Source: Candidatus Fibrimonadaceae bacterium
GTDB taxonomy: Bacteria; Fibrobacterota; Fibrobacteria; Fibrobacterales; Fibrobacteraceae
Direction: 5' to 3'
DNA: 33,648 bases
Assembly: GCA_031281345.1 (NCBI GenBank)
Contig: JAITFN010000022.1
Location: forward strand, 1-33,648
The notes under the pieces are model-generated. The model had not been told where the DNA came from and ran no database searches. It saw only the letters and a list, made by a program, of their open reading frames with translations. Both the position numbers and the translations under genes were made by a program. Each line of letters starts with the position of its first letter. Position 1 is the first letter of the stretch. Positions 1-7,195 of the stretch are shown here, in pieces.

Positions 1-143
<143 letters not shown>

Positions 144-428
144 TTAAAGAACCGCCAAAACATCGTTTTCTTTAACTATTAAATAATTTTTGCCCTCAAA
201 GGTCACTTCTGTTCCGCTGTACTTGCCGTAAAGTACCTTGTCGCCCACTTTAAGCTCCATAGGTATTGCTTCGCCTTTATCGCTCTTGCGGCCCGCACCA
301 ACAGCTTTCACTATGCCCTGCATAGGCTTTTCCTTTGCATTGTCGGGAATAAATATTCCGCCTTGAGTTTTTGTTTCTGCTTCAACCGGCTCTATCAAAA
401 CTCGGTCTGCAAGCGGTTTAATGGACAT
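144..428 (-). CDS. groS: Co-chaperonin GroES (Hsp10)
   Basis: A 94-residue protein of normal family length. It begins [18 protein letters not shown] and contains the mobile-loop segment [16 protein letters not shown], then GKYSGTEV and a C-terminal ENDVLAVL, all typical of GroES. It caps the GroEL ring during ATP-driven folding. The ATG at 428 is preceded by AGAGGT on the minus strand. It is first in a groES-groEL operon. No CIRCE element (TTAGCACTC-N9-GAGTGCTAA) is visible upstream, so HrcA control is not supported; instead the leader side holds two inverted repeats at 458-481 and 495-527. Confidence 0.98.
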   Translation of the reverse strand: MSIKPLADRVLIEPVEAETKTQGGIFIPDNAKEKPMQGIVKAVGAGRKSDKGEAIPMELKVGDKVLYGKYSGTEVTFEGKNYLIVKENDVLAVL

Positions 429-490
429 ATTTTACCTCTCGGTTAAGTGAAAATTTTGTTTTGCCTTAATAAAAGCAAAACCCGTGCCAC

Positions 491-527
491 AAAAAAAACG
501 CTATTTTTAAGCCAAAAATAGCGTTTT
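491..527 (-). terminator. Terminator-like hairpin with U-tract in the groES leader side
   Basis: Arms 495-508 and 514-527 are perfect 14-bp inverted repeats (AAAACGCTATTTTT) around a 5-nt loop. On the minus strand the stem runs into a T8 tract (498-491), the form of an intrinsic terminator. It lies 63 nt upstream of groES with no minus-strand gene before it, so it would act as a leader attenuator or as insulation against antisense transcription. On the plus strand it is followed by only four T. Confidence 0.5.
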
Positions 528-620
528 ATAAACCCAAACGTTTCGTTTTGCAACACAAGCCCTGTTTCATCGGTTCCCTTTTGAAACAAAATTTGCGCAA
601 GCTCTTTCCAAAAATTTTCG

Positions 621-646
621 TTAATAAGTTAAAAATAACTTATTAA
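621..646. repeat. 11-bp perfect palindrome, possible operator
   Basis: TTAATAAGTTA (621-631) and TAACTTATTAA (636-646) form a perfect inverted repeat around AAAA. It overlaps a minus-strand TATATT hexamer at 650-645, a position suiting a repressor site for one of the divergent genes. It is not followed by a T-run on either strand, so a terminator is less likely. Confidence 0.4.
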
Positions 647-810
647 TATAATGTATATTATATATTTATATTACGTTAATATATTCTTAATAATGTTCTA
701 AAAAATAAAGATTCCAAGAAAAATAAGGCATCAATGCCAATGTTGACTTTTGGCTACTTGCAAAACTTCAAAAAATTTTGGATATTTTTAGTGTGTTTGT
801 GAATGTCAAT

Positions 811-2121
811 ATGAGCACTGCCGAACAGCCTGCTCCCAGCCTTTGGGAGCAGTGCCTTTCGGTATTTTTAGAACTAAACCCCAAAGAATCCCTCAGCTTA
901 AAGTGGTTATCTGCCATAAAGCATTTGTCTGCTCAAAACGGGGTTCTAAGCATAGAAACGCCAAGCGAATTAGCTAGAGAATGGTTTTTGGGGCATTTTT
1001 ACGAACCTTTTTTGAAAATTGCCCAAGGCATAGACAAAAGCATAAAGCAAATTTCCATATCTGCCCCAAAAGAAGAAAACAAGGTTATAGCAGGGGCACC
1101 AGAGCTAAAAACCCCTGAAAAACTTAAACACAGCCATTTCTGCAAAAAATACACCCTGAACAATTTTATAGCTGGAACTTCCAACGAAATGGCTTTTGAA
1201 AGCGCAAAATTCATTGCTGCTATGCCGAGAGAGCAAGAAAACTTTTTAATCATCAGAGGGGCTGCTGGCCTTGGCAAAACGCATTTACTGCACGCCATTG
1301 GGCGCGAGGCTGCGGCTAATTGGGCAAAGAAAGCCGTTTTATGGGACTCCGACCGCTTTTTCAAAGAAAAACGCAAAGGCAATTTAGACACGCTATACCA
1401 AGCCGATATTTTGCTCTTTGATAATTTGCAAAATATTTTCAGTTCAAAAAGCTCGCAAAATGAATTTTTAAATATATTAAAAAGCCTCAAAAGCAAAAAC
1501 CGCTCCATAGTTATTTCAATCAACCCAAAAAGCAAGCACGCTCCCATAACCGAGCTTTTGGATTTTTTAAAAATGGGCATAAAATGCGAACTCAAAAGCC
1601 CCGACCTGCGAACACGCGTAGCCATTTTGCGCCAAAAAGCCCAAGAAAAAGGCTTGCCCGCGGCTCAGCTTGAAAACTGCTGGAAACTGATAGCAGAAAA
1701 ACTCGGCGAAAGTATATGCTCTTTAGAAGGTGCTATTAACGACCTCGCAGCAAGGCAAACCCTTTTGAAAAGCGAAATTACCCCGCAAATAATCCACTCC
1801 ATTTATGGAGAAAAAAAATCTGGCAACAATGCGCCATCAATAAAATCCATAGCAACAGCAGCAGCCCGTGCATATAACGTTCCACTAGACACCCTTTGCG
1901 GAAAAAGCCGCATGGCAACCGTCAATAAACCCCGCAAAATAGCAATCTACCTATGCAGGCAAAGCGGTCTTTCCCTGTGCGAAATAGGCAAATTTTTCAA
2001 TAGAGATGTATCTTCTGTATCAAACGCAATTCAGTCGGTTAAAAACAAACTCGCAGAAAAAGACGGATATTCCTTTGAATTTGAGATAAAGGATATTTTA
2101 TCCGAAGCGAAGAATGGATAG
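811..2121 (+). CDS. Divergent DnaA-like AAA+ protein with degenerate active site
   Basis: 436 residues from the ATG at 811. An in-frame TTG at 778 would add 11 unconvincing residues, and LWEQCLSVFLEL then falls at residues 11-22 as in DnaA domain I. Domain III has Walker A GAAGLGKTHLL (150-160) and Walker B LLFDNLQ, where the second acidic residue is N205. The arginine-finger region, SRF in normal DnaA, aligns to DFL (R to F252), and the sensor II arginine before LEGA is C303. PDLRTRVAILRQKA is well kept. Domain IV has the helix-turn-helix LSLCEIGKFFNRDVSSVSNA, where the usual DHTTV is DVSSV. ATP binding is plausible; hydrolysis and standard DnaA-box recognition are doubtful. It may be a paralogue with a regulatory role or a fast-evolving initiator. 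dnaN and recF are not adjacent, and no clear Shine-Dalgarno is seen. Confidence 0.85.
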   Translation: MSTAEQPAPSLWEQCLSVFLELNPKESLSLKWLSAIKHLSAQNGVLSIETPSELAREWFLGHFYEPFLKIAQGIDKSIKQISISAPKEENKVIAGAPELKTPEKLKHSHFCKKYTLNNFIAGTSNEMAFESAKFIAAMPREQENFLIIRGAAGLGKTHLLHAIGREAAANWAKKAVLWDSDRFFKEKRKGNLDTLYQADILLFDNLQNIFSSKSSQNEFLNILKSLKSKNRSIVISINPKSKHAPITELLDFLKMGIKCELKSPDLRTRVAILRQKAQEKGLPAAQLENCWKLIAEKLGESICSLEGAINDLAARQTLLKSEITPQIIHSIYGEKKSGNNAPSIKSIATAAARAYNVPLDTLCGKSRMATVNKPRKIAIYLCRQSGLSLCEIGKFFNRDVSSVSNAIQSVKNKLAEKDGYSFEFEIKDILSEAKNG

Positions 2122-2127
2122 GGTAAA

Positions 2128-2139
2128 TTTTTCTATATT
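2128..2139 (+). promoter_or_regulatory. CTATATT-type promoter, N6 to ATG (predicted leaderless)
   Basis: T5-CTATATT ends 6 nt before the ATG at 2146. A start of transcription about 7 nt after the hexamer would fall on the A of ATG. No Shine-Dalgarno is present. The element lies just after the stop of the DnaA-like gene. Confidence 0.55.
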
Positions 2140-2145
2140 TAACCT

Positions 2146-2982
2146 ATGAATAAAACAAAAATTCTCGCTTTTATAGCCCTTGCGGCAATACTTTCGGCCT
2201 GTGGTTCAGACGATGGCGGTTCGCCACCGAAATTGGCAAAGGAATACATTAAGAACATTTCGCCTTTTGATACCCTTGTGGTTAAGTTCAACTCCAATTT
2301 GGTTGACTTAGATACATCGGGAAAATCAAACGTAGTTTTAGGTAATGGAGAAAAGTGGGTAAATTGTTATGATAAAAATAAAAAACCAAAACCAAGATCT
2401 AGTGGCAAGGAATTGTGCTTTATAGGTGCAAATACCACACCTGGAAGCTTGAATTATTTTGATAAAGAAGGTTCCATAGTGTTCGTAAAAATAAAGAACT
2501 CAGACGGGTATATAAACGATAAAACAGTGTTTGATTTTACTACTCTAGACCTACTTGACAGAGAACCTAATAATTCCCAAACATCTGCCAGCGAACTAGA
2601 CAGGGAGAAAGCTACAAGAGATACTGTAAAATTTGCAGGGGTTTTAGACCATAAAGCAACTGTAAATGAGGAGACAATTTACGATGTGGAAGATTATTAT
2701 ATGCTCAAACTAAAAGGGCAAGATATCGTGTCTATAAATGTTACAAATCGCGATGCTTTGAAACTTATAATCAAGGGACCTAATAGCAGAGTAAAAGACA
2801 CAACATTCCAAATTCCAAAAGGTGGCAATCCCAAACCATTAACCTATGAAGTTGGTTTAGAGTATCTTCTTGAAAACCCCACATCTGACCCAGTCCCATT
2901 TTACATAAATGTAACCGATGATGCCCCAACATCTCCACCTAATCCTTACACCATAAACATTAAGGTTAATGCAGCTAAATAG
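2146..2982 (+). CDS. Lipoprotein with Ig-like and PPC-type domains
   Basis: 278 residues with a lipoprotein signal peptide: MNKTK, a hydrophobic stretch, then LSAC with the lipidated cysteine at residue 19. Residues about 35-125 (DTLVVKFNSNLVD) resemble a bacterial Ig-like module. Residues about 138-275 begin REPNNSQTSASEL and include VEDYYMLKLKGQDIVSINV, the pattern of pre-peptidase C-terminal (PPC) beta-sandwich domains, which often occur on secreted enzymes. No catalytic domain is present, so this is probably a surface or periplasmic binding or structural lipoprotein. Its start looks leaderless (TATATT 6 nt before ATG). It heads the envelope cluster that runs to 5758. Confidence 0.75.
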   Translation: MNKTKILAFIALAAILSACGSDDGGSPPKLAKEYIKNISPFDTLVVKFNSNLVDLDTSGKSNVVLGNGEKWVNCYDKNKKPKPRSSGKELCFIGANTTPGSLNYFDKEGSIVFVKIKNSDGYINDKTVFDFTTLDLLDREPNNSQTSASELDREKATRDTVKFAGVLDHKATVNEETIYDVEDYYMLKLKGQDIVSINVTNRDALKLIIKGPNSRVKDTTFQIPKGGNPKPLTYEVGLEYLLENPTSDPVPFYINVTDDAPTSPPNPYTINIKVNAAK

Positions 2983-2994
2983 GAGTTTTTGTTT

Positions 2995-3279
2995 ATGATG
3001 ACCGAAGTCCTTACTGAATTCTATACGGCCCACTACAATTTTGGACTGATAGCAGTTTTTATGCTGCTGTTTGCTTTGTATTTAGGTTCTAAAAAGAATA
3101 TCAGAGCTGCAGTGGTTGTGCTGTGCTTATTGTTGGTTTACAATTTGATTATATTCAACAAAACCAAACGCGATCCGGACTGGTACGATAAACTAGAAGC
3201 CAAAATCAAAGCCTATGACCCAGTTAAAGCAGCTTGGGACAGTAAAGCAGGAGACGATGACCCAGACAAACATAAATGA
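2995..3279 (+). CDS. Small two-TM membrane protein of unknown function
   Basis: 94 residues from the ATG at 2995, which lies 9 nt after an AGGAG; a TTG at 2989 is too close to it. Two hydrophobic segments (about residues 16-31, FGLIAVFMLLFALYLG, and 38-53, RAAVVVLCLLLVYNLIIF) are separated by a short KKN turn. A charged C-terminal tail ends DDDPDKHK. The family was not recognised. It follows the lipoprotein by 12 nt and overlaps the pyrE start by 23 nt, so it is probably co-transcribed with both. Confidence 0.75.
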   Translation: MMTEVLTEFYTAHYNFGLIAVFMLLFALYLGSKKNIRAAVVVLCLLLVYNLIIFNKTKRDPDWYDKLEAKIKAYDPVKAAWDSKAGDDDPDKHK

Positions 3280-3907
3280 GCTTGTGCCTTTTTTGGCTAA
3301 ATGCGGAGCTATGCAATTTGGTAGCTTCGTGACCAAGAGCGGGAGGGTAAGCCCTTATTTTGTGAATATGGGCACGGTTTGCAATGGCGAAGGGCTTGCC
3401 TTGCTAGCTAGCTGCTATGCAGAAATTTTCCAAAAACATTTTGCGGGCAAAGCAGATAATCTTTTTGGACCCGCATATAAAGGCATTCCGCTTTGCGCTG
3501 CAACCGCTGCTGCCTTGTACAGAGAACACGGAGTGAATGTTAGCTTTACCTATAACCGCAAAGAAGCAAAAGACCACGGCGAAGGCGGAGTTTTGGTTGG
3601 AGACCTCTACGCAGAAAAAAAACAGATAGTCATAATAGAAGACGTTATCACCGCAGGCACATCCATAGAAGAAACAATGAGCATAATGAGCCTAATACCA
3701 AATGCAAAAGTTATCGGCTTAATAGTTGCAATGGATAGAAAAGAAAAATTAGGAGATGGCAAAAGCGCATTGCAGCAGATAAGGGAAAAATACGGCATAG
3801 AGGCTTATTCAATAGCTTCAATAGACGATATATTGAAATTCGCTACAGAAGAATATAAAGAAAAAATTGAAAATTACCGCAAGGAATGGGGGGTGGATGA
3901 TGGCTAG
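3257..3907 (+). CDS. pyrE: Orotate phosphoribosyltransferase
   Basis: 216 residues from the ATG at 3257, which has a GCAGGAG Shine-Dalgarno; upstream in-frame codons overlap the preceding gene and do not match the family. The enzyme joins orotate to PRPP, giving OMP in de novo pyrimidine synthesis. FGPAYKGIPL, the flexible catalytic loop NRKEAKDHGEGG and the PRPP-binding motif IVIIEDVITAGTS are all intact, and the length matches the E. coli-type family. It is odd as a single pyrimidine gene inside an envelope-protein cluster. Its stop lies within the first unit of a heptanucleotide repeat (3901-3935) that also covers the start of the next gene. Confidence 0.95.
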   Translation: MTQTNINELVPFLAKCGAMQFGSFVTKSGRVSPYFVNMGTVCNGEGLALLASCYAEIFQKHFAGKADNLFGPAYKGIPLCAATAAALYREHGVNVSFTYNRKEAKDHGEGGVLVGDLYAEKKQIVIIEDVITAGTSIEETMSIMSLIPNAKVIGLIVAMDRKEKLGDGKSALQQIREKYGIEAYSIASIDDILKFATEEYKEKIENYRKEWGVDDG

Positions 3908-4565
3908 TGGTAAGTGGCTAGTGGCTAGTGGTTTGATACTATCTGTATTTTTAGCTTGTTCGCAGAATTTCACCAATTCGCATAAATTTTACAGCAGCCC
4001 ACCAGCCAAAACAGAAAGCGTTGGAGTTGTGCAATTGGACGATGCTTTTATGCTCACCCGCACAAGCTGGTTTGCAGAGAAATTAAATATACAAGGCGAT
4101 TCCATTTACGATAAACTGGAAAAACTCACTGATTCTCTTATTTTAAGCGAACTTTCAAAAAGTTGGAATGTTTCTGCAGTATCAAAAAAAGACAGGGAAA
4201 AATTTTCAAAGGAAACTTTGAAAATGGATAAAACAATTTTCATAAAAACAAGATTCCCAGAGCAAGGAGTGGAAATAGGCAATTCAAACTATCTTTTCAT
4301 AATCCACGAATACACAGTGGGCGGAGATTTGGATGCGGAAAATTTTTACGACTACACAAAGGCAAATGTTGAAATGTCTCAAAAAAAGAAATTCAATAAT
4401 TTTTCAATAATAGCAACCTTCACCCTCTGGGACAACAAAAAGCAAATTCCACTGAGAAGCGGAGTTGTAAGCGTGCAAACACCGATAAAAGAAGATGTTT
4501 TTAATATGGATATATTTGTGAACACTACAAAGCAGGCGGTCCAAGAATGTATAAAAAAATTATAA
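3897..4565 (+). CDS. Lipoprotein of unknown function
   Basis: 222 residues from the ATG at 3897 (a second ATG follows at 3900), after AAGGAATGGGGGG. The signal peptide MMASGKWLVASGLILSVFLAC ends in a clear lipobox (FLAC). The mature part is soluble, rich in Lys, Asp and Thr, and contains LIFxxxHEYTVGGD-like strand segments; no family was recognised. It overlaps the pyrE end by 11 nt and the next gene by 19 nt. The start and signal peptide are built on five 7-bp repeat units, so a gain or loss of one unit would shift the frame right after the start codon. Confidence 0.75.
   Translation: MMASGKWLVASGLILSVFLACSQNFTNSHKFYSSPPAKTESVGVVQLDDAFMLTRTSWFAEKLNIQGDSIYDKLEKLTDSLILSELSKSWNVSAVSKKDREKFSKETLKMDKTIFIKTRFPEQGVEIGNSNYLFIIHEYTVGGDLDAENFYDYTKANVEMSQKKKFNNFSIIATFTLWDNKKQIPLRSGVVSVQTPIKEDVFNMDIFVNTTKQAVQECIKKL
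3901..3935 (+). repeat. Heptanucleotide tandem repeat, five units (TGGCTAG)
   Basis: Units are TGGCTAG (3901), TGGTAAG (3908), TGGCTAG (3915), TGGCTAG (3922) and TGGTTTG (3929). The array carries the pyrE stop codon and the first signal-peptide codons of the lipoprotein. Seven is not a multiple of three, so slippage would alter the reading frame. Confidence 0.85.
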
Positions 4566-5758
4566 TAGTTATTTTCTTCATAACTCTCTATTCCCACGCA
4601 GCCGAGCCCACTGTTTGGAAAGACGGAGAATTTTTGCTTTGGAGCTATGGCAAGCGATATATTACCCCAATGGATTTTTGCTTTGCGCTTCGCTACGAAA
4701 ACGAAAAAATAGGAGCGCCTTCTTGCTACGAAGCTGGTGATTGGGAACGCGACACTACCCTTTCTCTATACGCAAAATGGCTGAACACAAATTTAGACCC
4801 TCGCCTTAACCCCGAAGATTTGCGCCCTCGCAATGCACACGCCATTGAGAGACTTAGCAAATTAAAAGACAACAGTTTGATTTTCAGCACAATAAAAAAC
4901 GACAAAGCGTGGTTTTTGCTTTTTGACGAAACAAGCTCTGAACCCAAGCAAATAGCTACATTCCCTTTAACAGAAGATTCGGCAAAAATAGCTAGGAAAC
5001 TCGCAAGCGACTGGTTTAGCGGCAAACCGCAGAGAAGGCTCTCAGATTCTGAGCGAGAGGCAAAAGAAAAAGAACCAGACGAGTATTTTGCAGAACAACC
5101 TATGTACGATGTTTGGTTTGGAATTGGTTTGGGGCACACCCAGACAAAGGTTCCATTAACTCCGGATTCCTGGTATAGGCACAAGCTGAATTCAAAAATC
5201 AAAAATTACCGAGATGTGGACGATTCCACAAGCATATGGTTTTTTATTAAGGATACTTCGCCTATTTACAGAGCATATATCGGCGGTTCACTATACGATT
5301 TTATAGGGCTTGAATTTGAACTTCGAAAGTCAAGCCACAAAGCGAAAATTGATGAATCCGACACAATTTACAATGAACTTGACCATTGGAGTTTTAATCG
5401 CTATGAGCTTATGTTTGCATTGGAATTTATGAAAGTTTTTAAGCCAATTCCTCAAATTGAAATTGAACCTTACGCAGCGGCAAGCTTTCTTTTTGATATT
5501 TTCACAGAAGATATAGCACTCAAAGACGGCTATAAAGGTTCAGAGTCTTATAAGCACAGATTTAAATTTGAAAACTATTACAGCGGGCCGGCTTTAACTC
5601 TTGGACTTAGAACAGCCTTTTTCAAAAACTATGCCATAGATTTTCGAGCAGGAATTGCAAATCGAGGCACCGCAATTGTAACCAGAGAGATAATAGGCAG
5701 TTCAACCTATGATGCTTTTGTTGCCACCGGTTTGGAATATCACATAAGGTGGAAATGA
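4547..5758 (+). CDS. Probable outer-membrane beta-barrel protein
   Basis: 403 residues with a signal peptide (MYKKIIIVIFFITLYSHA, predicted cleavage before AEP). The N-terminal half (to about 185) is soluble and mixed; the C-terminal half shows alternating aromatic/polar strands such as VWFGIGLGHTQT, RAYIGGSLYDFIGLEFELR, ELMFALEFMKVF, ALTLGLRTAFF and a final FVATGLEYHIRW, typical of an outer-membrane barrel. No specific family was recognised. The start overlaps the previous lipoprotein by 19 nt, which indicates translational coupling. Its last 19 nt overlap the end of the convergent uppP gene. Confidence 0.7.
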   Translation: MYKKIIIVIFFITLYSHAAEPTVWKDGEFLLWSYGKRYITPMDFCFALRYENEKIGAPSCYEAGDWERDTTLSLYAKWLNTNLDPRLNPEDLRPRNAHAIERLSKLKDNSLIFSTIKNDKAWFLLFDETSSEPKQIATFPLTEDSAKIARKLASDWFSGKPQRRLSDSEREAKEKEPDEYFAEQPMYDVWFGIGLGHTQTKVPLTPDSWYRHKLNSKIKNYRDVDDSTSIWFFIKDTSPIYRAYIGGSLYDFIGLEFELRKSSHKAKIDESDTIYNELDHWSFNRYELMFALEFMKVFKPIPQIEIEPYAAASFLFDIFTEDIALKDGYKGSESYKHRFKFENYYSGPALTLGLRTAFFKNYAIDFRAGIANRGTAIVTREIIGSSTYDAFVATGLEYHIRWK

Positions 5759-6528
5759 GCTAGGGTTAGAATAGCAAACCCTAGTACCAAGCGATACCAA
5801 GCAAAGGGAATAAAATTCTTTTTTTGCACAAAACGCAAAAGCCAAACAACGGCAAGCCAAGCAGAAATAGTTGCCACAACATAAGCGACAATAGCTTCTG
5901 GCGTGAATAAATCTGCTGTTTCACCTTTTTTTATTGCAGAGAGCAGTTGAAAGCCGCCTGCGGCAATCATAGTTGGAATGCCCACTAAAAAAGAAAACTT
6001 AACCGCAGCCGGGCGCGCAAAACCTAAGAAAATCGCAAACATAATAGCCATTCCAGAGCGAGATGCCCCAGGGAAAATAGCCGCTGAAAGCTGACCAAGG
6101 GCAACCGCAACAACAACTGGCCAAGTCAAATTTGCATTCAATGTTTTTGTTTTGGCTTTATATTCCACAGCAAGAATAACAAAGGCTCCTATTATCACGG
6201 CAAGGGCAATAGGTAAAACATCTTCTGGCAGTTTCAATCCACATTTTTTTGCAATAAGCCCACCTATTCCTGTGAGAAAAAAGGCGGCAAATAATTTCAC
6301 AACATAATCTTTGGTTTCTTTTTGCCCCCAATTAACAAAAAAGCCAACTATATCCTTCCAAAACACAAGCGCAGCCGCCAATATGGGACCAACTTGTATT
6401 AAAACATTAAAGGCATCGCTATAATGCTTGCCCAAAAGATTTTCGGCAATTAGCATGTGCCCCGTTGATGAAATAGGCAAAAACTCCGTTATGCCTTCCA
6501 CTAAACCAATAATTATCGCTTCTAACAT
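5740..6528 (-). CDS. uppP: Undecaprenyl-diphosphatase (UppP/BacA)
   Basis: 262 residues from the ATG at 6528; a longer reading to 6693 runs through the upstream gene and lacks homology. The integral membrane enzyme dephosphorylates undecaprenyl-PP to recycle the lipid carrier for peptidoglycan and polysaccharides, and overproduction can give bacitracin resistance. The first motif GLVEGITEFLPISSTGH (8-24) and the second, PGASRSG (153-159), are both intact, and the chain is hydrophobic with about eight membrane segments. TATATT lies exactly 6 nt before the ATG with no Shine-Dalgarno, so it may have its own leaderless promoter as well as readthrough from the hydrolase gene. The 3' end overlaps the convergent gene by 19 nt. 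Confidence 0.95.
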   Translation of the reverse strand: MLEAIIIGLVEGITEFLPISSTGHMLIAENLLGKHYSDAFNVLIQVGPILAAALVFWKDIVGFFVNWGQKETKDYVVKLFAAFFLTGIGGLIAKKCGLKLPEDVLPIALAVIIGAFVILAVEYKAKTKTLNANLTWPVVVAVALGQLSAAIFPGASRSGMAIMFAIFLGFARPAAVKFSFLVGIPTMIAAGGFQLLSAIKKGETADLFTPEAIVAYVVATISAWLAVVWLLRFVQKKNFIPFAWYRLVLGFAILTLAHFHLM

Positions 6529-6534
6529 AGGTGT

Positions 6535-6540
6535 AATATA
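6535..6540 (-). promoter_or_regulatory. TATATT hexamer, N6 to uppP ATG (predicted leaderless)
   Basis: On the minus strand CATATATTACACCT precedes ATG directly. The hexamer lies between the hydrolase stop (6554) and the uppP start, and no Shine-Dalgarno is present. Confidence 0.5.
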
Positions 6541-6553
6541 TGAAATTTCTGGT

Positions 6554-7195
6554 TCAGACAATGGATGAAAAATAATCCGGCAACCAATGCCCAAAATCCT
6601 CGCAAACAACAATGGATTCTTTATGGGAAGAAAACAACTCTTTTTGCGCAAGCGGCACAACCTTGTCTTGCCCCCCGAATATGAGCTTTGCATTTGAGTT
6701 AAGCCCAGAAATATCCGCTTTCTTTTGCATTAAATAATCAAGCCCTTCGGCTAGTTGATTTGGGGAATAACGCATAGCGTTTTCCACCCATTTTTCTCTA
6801 TCTGCTTTCTCCATATTCCCCATTAAGGCAGAAAAAGACATCAAAGTTTGCTCTGTATTTTGCAAAACACCCTGTTTTGTGGCTCTGAGGGCAGAGGGCT
6901 GCCAGCAGCCTTTTGCGCAGAAATCAGCAATAGGGCAAACCAAAACCAGCTTTTGCTCTTCCCTTATTTTATGCAGATTTCTCAAAATTGTGAGGGTTCC
7001 CATGCTCCAACCCACAACTACACCAGCCTCCCCTATTCCTCGGTTATCATCCCAAAATTCGTCTGGATTTGGTATCAAATCAAAATAATCCACAAAACGG
7101 TGGCTGAAATTCGGGAAACGCTCGTAAATGCGATTTTCCCAAATTGAAATATCGCTTGCCCAACCGCTAACCCAAGCTATTTCGTTTGCGTTCAT
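6554..7195 (-). CDS. Alpha/beta hydrolase, possibly BioH-like
   Basis: 213 residues. VSGWASDISIW near residues 9-19 matches the oxyanion-loop region. GWSMGT (about 63-68) is the nucleophile elbow with Ser. GGQDKVVP carries the likely catalytic Asp and GHWLP the His. The size and motif spacing resemble small carboxylesterases of the BioH type (pimeloyl-ACP methyl ester cleavage), but no biotin genes are nearby, so the substrate is unknown. The start overlaps the RNase gene stop as ATGA (7192-7195), so translation is coupled. Confidence 0.8.
   Translation of the reverse strand: MNANEIAWVSGWASDISIWENRIYERFPNFSHRFVDYFDLIPNPDEFWDDNRGIGEAGVVVGWSMGTLTILRNLHKIREEQKLVLVCPIADFCAKGCWQPSALRATKQGVLQNTEQTLMSFSALMGNMEKADREKWVENAMRYSPNQLAEGLDYLMQKKADISGLNSNAKLIFGGQDKVVPLAQKELFSSHKESIVVCEDFGHWLPDYFSSIV

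Larger units (their letters stand above)
429..810. other. Intergenic spacer between groES and the DnaA-like gene
   Basis: This is the only gene-free stretch over 300 bp. It separates divergent genes. It holds a 7-bp inverted repeat (458-464/475-481), a 14-bp perfect hairpin (495-508/514-527) flanked by an A8 tract, an 11-bp perfect palindrome (621-631/636-646), a very AT-rich segment at about 640-715 and a GGCAT/ATGCC palindrome at 727-738. TATATT-like hexamers occur on both strands, for example 650-645 on minus. No DnaA box (TTATNCACA or complement) was found, so an origin is not supported. Confidence 0.7.

Noticed and set aside
429-530. CIRCE heat-shock operator upstream of groES
   Set aside because: Neither TTAGCACTC nor GAGTGCTAA was found; the inverted repeats present have different sequences.
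429-810. Chromosomal origin next to the DnaA-like gene
   Set aside because: The spacer is AT-rich, but no TTATNCACA box is seen on either strand, and dnaN, recF and other usual neighbours are absent.
999-1625. 208-codon minus-strand ORF inside the DnaA-like gene
   Set aside because: It is an antisense shadow; the plus-strand reading has recognisable AAA+ and helix-turn-helix motifs, and the minus reading has no family-like features.
6529-6693. Longer UppP start at 6693
   Set aside because: The extra 55 residues overlap the hydrolase gene in another frame and precede the conserved UppP N-terminus, which begins at the ATG at 6528.
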